This document shows, in pieces, positions 61,550-64,000 of a DNA stretch of 64,000 nucleotides. Every line of letters begins with the position of its first letter. The first letter of the stretch is position 1. Origin of the DNA: Bacteroidales bacterium (GTDB lineage: Bacteria; Bacteroidota; Bacteroidia; Bacteroidales; JAIOZK01); assembly GCA_021738625.1 (NCBI GenBank), contig JAIPBS010000002.1, positions 124,001-188,000 of the forward strand, written 5' to 3'. The notes beneath the pieces were generated by a model. The model had not been told where the DNA came from. It saw nothing but the letters and a program-made list of their open reading frames with translations, and did not search any database. A program made the translations under genes and the position numbers.

Positions 61550-62482
61550 ATGGATAGATTAAAGGTTTTATCAGTCAACATTTCCGAAAAGAAAGGCATC
61601 ATCAAAAAGCCTGTTGAAAGTATCCGGCTGAGCAGGAATGGTGTGGAAGACGATGCCCACGCCGGAAGCTGGCACCGGCAGGTGAGCCTGCTCGGAAACG
61701 AAAGCGTTAAAAAATTTGAAGAGCTGGCCGGACGCAAGATTGAGTTCGGTGAATTTGCCGAAAACATCACCACCGAAGGCATTAAACTATATGAAACCAA
61801 TCCTTTTGACAAATTATACAATGACAATGTAATCCTGGAAGTAACCCAGATCGGTAAAAAATGCCATGGCGATCGTTGCGCCATTTTTCGCGAGGTCGGC
61901 AATTGTGTAATGCCCAAAGAAGGTATTTTCGCCAGGGTTCTCAAAAGCGGCAACATGCAGGCCGGTGACGAGCTGGTTTATGAGCCCAAAATGTTCAGGG
62001 TGAAGATCGTTACCCTGAGCGATCGTGCCAGCAAAGGAGAATATAAAGACCGGAGCGGCCCCCGGATTGAGGAGTTGATCAGGGAGTATTTTGACCGGAT
62101 CAAATGGAGAGTAGAGGTCGAAAGTGTGGTAATACCCGACGATCGCGATCAGCTCAGCTCCATTTTGGTAAATGAAAAAGAAAGCTGCACGGACGTGGTT
62201 TTTACCACCGGAGGAACCGGTATTGGAGCAAGAGACTTTACCCCCGAGGTGGTATCCGGCTTTCTCGACAAAGACATTCCCGGCATCATGGAGATGATCC
62301 GGATGAAATACGGTATGGAAAAGCCCAATGCTTTGCTTAGCAGGGGAGTGGCGGGCGTGATGGGCAAAAGCCTGGTCTACACCCTGCCCGGCAGCGTAAA
62401 AGCCGTAAACGAATACATGACTGAAATAACCAAAACCCTGCAGCATCTGATTTATATGTTGCATGGGCTGGATGTACATTGA
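61550..62482 (+). CDS. MOSC-MogA fusion, molybdenum-cofactor synthesis protein
   Basis: A 310-residue two-domain protein. Residues of about 1-145 are a MOSC domain (LSRNGVEDDAHAGSWHRQVSLLG, KKCHGDRCAIFREVGNCVMPKEGIFARVL), with the Cys typical of sulfur-carrier MOSC proteins. Residues of about 150-310 are a MogA/MoaB-type molybdopterin adenylyltransferase domain (VTLSDRASKGEYKDRSGP, VVFTTGGTGIGARDFTPE, LSRGVAGVMGKSLVYTLPGS). MogA activates molybdopterin for MoeA, encoded in the same operon. The role of the MOSC half is unproven. Confidence 0.9.
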   Translation: MDRLKVLSVNISEKKGIIKKPVESIRLSRNGVEDDAHAGSWHRQVSLLGNESVKKFEELAGRKIEFGEFAENITTEGIKLYETNPFDKLYNDNVILEVTQIGKKCHGDRCAIFREVGNCVMPKEGIFARVLKSGNMQAGDELVYEPKMFRVKIVTLSDRASKGEYKDRSGPRIEELIREYFDRIKWRVEVESVVIPDDRDQLSSILVNEKESCTDVVFTTGGTGIGARDFTPEVVSGFLDKDIPGIMEMIRMKYGMEKPNALLSRGVAGVMGKSLVYTLPGSVKAVNEYMTEITKTLQHLIYMLHGLDVH

Positions 62483-62527
62483 TTTGAAAATTGCTTAATT
62501 TGAAAATTTGAAAATGTTGCTACTAAA

Positions 62528-62636
62528 TGCTAAATAAATGTTCGATTGTTCGATTGCTCCATTGTTGAAAAGCTAACTGCCTGTGACAATTAAACAATGA
62601 AACAATGTAGCAATGAAACAATCATTTAAATAAATT
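62528..62636. repeat. Intergenic palindrome of repeated words (GTTCGATTG type)
   Basis: ATGTTCGATTGTTCGATTGC on the left is mirrored by AGCAATGAAACAATCATTTA on the right, at about 70 percent complementarity over 35 bases. It lies between the MOSC-MogA gene and the HD-domain gene. Confidence 0.6.
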
Positions 62637-62641
62637 ATACC

Positions 62642-63196
62642 ATGAACAGAGAAGAAGCAATTGATTTATTAAAAAGCTACATCAAAAACCCCAACATGAT
62701 CAACCACTGTCTTGCTTCGGAGGCGGTGATGCGGGATCTGGCCAGGCATTTTGGCGAGGATGAAGAAAAATGGGCGTTGGCGGGCCTGCTTCATGACCTG
62801 GATGTTGAAGTGATTAATGCAGATCCCAAGGAGCATGGATTGAAGACGGCCGAGATTCTTGAAGAAAAAGGTCTTGATGGGGGCATTATCGACGCCATAA
62901 AACATCACAACGAAGAGGCAACCGGCAAGGAGCGCTCCGGCAGGTTTCAGCATGCCCTGGCGGCAGGGGAAACCATCACCGGGTTGATCGTGGCCACCAC
63001 ACTTGTTTATCCCGATAAAAAAGTTGCCTCGGTCAAACCCAAGTCGATTCGCAAGCGCATGAAAGAAAAATCATTTGCCGCCTCCGTTAAACGCGAAAAC
63101 ATCATGGAATGTGAAAAAGCCGGCATCCCGCTGGATGAGTTTATTGTGCTGAGTTTGGGAGCGATGAGCCGAATTGGAGATGATATTGGATTGTAA
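62642..63196 (+). CDS. HD-domain phosphohydrolase (HDIG type)
   Basis: A 184-residue cytoplasmic protein. Metal ligands of the HD domain are visible: His in NMINHCLASEAVM, HD in GLLHDLDVEVI, and His in AIKHHNEEATG. A later region (QHALAAGETITGLIVATTLV) contains the C-terminal Asp/Glu-like helix. HDIG proteins are phosphohydrolases with nucleotide or other phosphate substrates; the substrate is unknown here. It lies between two word palindromes and is probably transcribed separately from the Mo operon. Confidence 0.85.
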   Translation: MNREEAIDLLKSYIKNPNMINHCLASEAVMRDLARHFGEDEEKWALAGLLHDLDVEVINADPKEHGLKTAEILEEKGLDGGIIDAIKHHNEEATGKERSGRFQHALAAGETITGLIVATTLVYPDKKVASVKPKSIRKRMKEKSFAASVKRENIMECEKAGIPLDEFIVLSLGAMSRIGDDIGL

Positions 63197-63198
63197 GT

Positions 63199-63270
63199 TT
63201 GTTTCAGGTTGCAGGTTTCAAGTTGCAGGTTAACCAAACATGCAACCTTTAACATGTAACTTGCAACAGT
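63199..63270. repeat. Intergenic palindrome of repeated words (GGTTGCAGGTTTCAAGTT type)
   Basis: CAGGTTGCAGGTTTCAAGTT on the left is mirrored by AACATGTAACTTGCAAC and ATGCAACCTTT on the right. It begins two bases after the HD-gene stop. Confidence 0.65.
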
Positions 63271-63332
63271 TTATTAACACAATCATTTTAGTAAAAATCC
63301 CCGAATGGTTTTTTAAATGCTTCATGTTAAGC

Positions 63333-63340
63333 TATCTTTG
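63333..63340 (+). promoter_or_regulatory. -7 box for the FtsB-like gene
   Basis: TATCTTTG matches TAnnTTTG and ends five bases before the ATG. A TTTTTT run occupies the -33 position. Transcription would begin at or near the start codon. Confidence 0.5.
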
Positions 63341-63345
63341 CCTGT

Positions 63346-63639
63346 ATGAAAATCCCGAAACTACTTAAAAACAAATACTTTCTCACCGGCCTGGCCTTCG
63401 TGGTATGGATGTTGTTTTTCGACAGCAACAACATGATCAGGCAGGCGAAGCTTTCCTCCAACCTGAACCGCCTTGAAAAGCAAAAGGCTTATTACCTGAG
63501 CGAGATCAAAAAAGACAGCACCGCCCTTCACCAGCTGCAAACCGACCTGAACACCCTTGAAAAATTCGCCCGCGAACGCTACCTGATGAAAAGAGACAAT
63601 GAAGATATTTATTTGATTGTAAGGGAGAAGGGGGAGTAG
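63346..63639 (+). CDS. FtsB/DivIC-family septum formation protein
   Basis: A 97-residue bitopic membrane protein. A short basic N-terminus (MKIPKLLKNKY) precedes one membrane helix (FLTGLAFVVWMLFF). A coiled coil follows, with the family's closing motif KFARERYLMKRDNEDIYLI. FtsB/DivIC links the FtsQ and FtsL division proteins in the periplasm. Length and topology fit. No ftsL or ftsQ is nearby. R103 copy C begins 12 bases after its stop. Confidence 0.85.
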   Translation: MKIPKLLKNKYFLTGLAFVVWMLFFDSNNMIRQAKLSSNLNRLEKQKAYYLSEIKKDSTALHQLQTDLNTLEKFARERYLMKRDNEDIYLIVREKGE

Positions 63640-63650
63640 CGTCCTGCTTA

Positions 63651-63753
63651 TATACTGAATCTTATTAAAAATGCAAAGCATTTTTCTGTTAGATTCAGTT
63701 ATACCGATAGGAACAGGAGGTCAATCATTGCAAACCTGTTCCGGATCGGTATA
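63651..63753 (+). repeat. R103 dispersed repeat, copy C (best-folded copy)
   Basis: A 103-base element. Hairpin 1 has stems ACTGAATCT/AGATTCAGT and AAAAATGC/GCATTTTT with an AAA loop. Hairpin 2 begins at the next base, with stems TATACCGAT/ATCGGTATA and GGAACAGG/CCTGTTCC, and a 17-base loop (AGGTCAATCATTGCAAA). All four arms are perfect in this copy. The ends form an imperfect inverted repeat (TATACTGAATC/GGATCGGTATA). No ORF is inside. Confidence 0.92.
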
Positions 63754-63825
63754 CACAGATTCTAAGTTTTATGTTGTAGTTTTAGAATCACCCCAAATTA
63801 TTCCACTGATTTTATTAGCTTTGAC

Positions 63826-64000
63826 ATGTTTATGAGCATGCGAAGGAAGCTTTTCAATATAGCTTTAAGCCCCTATTTTCTGGCCTTGTTGGTCAGTGTG
63901 ATTGTCATTGCCCTTATACCATATCGGTTCAACAGCTATCAAGCTTCTTTGATAAAATCAAACTATTCGGCTGCCTCTGAAAACCAACTGATCTCTTATG
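63826..64000 (+). CDS. Membrane-anchored protein, 5' part only
   Basis: A gene running off the right edge; 58 residues are visible (MFMSMRRKLFNIALSPYFLA...). One membrane helix (YFLALLVSVIVIALIPY) is followed by a soluble stretch (RFNSYQASLIKSNYS). The start is either the ATG at 63826, 63832 or 63838. I cannot name the family. The N-terminus would fit a membrane-bound sensor or secreted-domain protein, but that is a guess. Confidence 0.5.
   Translation, partial: MFMSMRRKLFNIALSPYFLALLVSVIVIALIPYRFNSYQASLIKSNYSAASENQLISY

Overview
The window looks like a chromosomal segment of a member of the Bacteroidota, most likely a Bacteroidales/Marinilabiliales-type bacterium. The evidence is a PorG-UppS-BamA-OmpH-OmpH cluster, three proteins with type IX secretion (T9SS) sorting tails, promoters of the Bacteroidetes TAnnTTTG class just upstream of many genes, and almost no Shine-Dalgarno sequences. 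Nearly all of it is core chromosome. I see no prophage, transposase, integrase, CRISPR array, rRNA or tRNA.

Layout. 0-3.4 kb: a truncated hemerythrin/ScdA-like gene, a MurG-like glycosyltransferase, dprA and a degenerate PrsW-family membrane protein. 3.5-13.1 kb (+): an envelope operon with rsgA, a CBS protein, a one-POTRA outer-membrane barrel, nadK, porG, uppS, bamA and two ompH/skp chaperones. 13.1-20.3 kb (-): gamma carbonic anhydrase, nadB, a small CxxC protein, the 2-oxoglutarate dehydrogenase E2 and E1 genes, and a small 2[4Fe-4S] ferredoxin missed by the ORF track. 20.7-25.1 kb (+): korAB (2-oxoglutarate:ferredoxin oxidoreductase) and tilS. 25.2-30.2 kb (+): a DsbD-type reductase and two T9SS cargo proteins. 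30.4-42.4 kb (-): ahpC, then a long run of tolC, an ABC permease, a periplasmic adaptor, moxR, three periplasmic folding factors and guaB. 42.5-47.1 kb (-): an active/inactive M16 peptidase pair and a type B T9SS cargo protein. 47.2-52.2 kb: glyA, an XPF/ERCC4-type nuclease, sixA and ppk1. 52.2-58.7 kb: a LytS/LytTR-type two-component system divergent from a 1053-residue repeat protein with a C-terminal S74 chaperone/autocleavage domain. 58.9-62.5 kb (+): a molybdenum-cofactor operon (moeA, short moaA, moaC, a MOSC-MogA fusion). The window ends with an HD-domain protein, a FtsB/DivIC-like protein and a truncated membrane protein.

The most unusual non-coding feature is a roughly 103-bp dispersed element (called R103 here) present in three intergenic copies at 31.2, 49.5 and 63.7 kb, one of them inverted, plus two decayed fragments. 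Each copy folds into two abutting hairpins whose base stems share the word TATACYGA. I found no coding capacity in it and do not recognise it. A second class consists of long intergenic palindromes built from short repeated words (five loci, four of them in or just after the Mo-cofactor operon). The most unusual protein is the S74 protein, with about 42 YadA-head-like repeats arranged in higher-order units.
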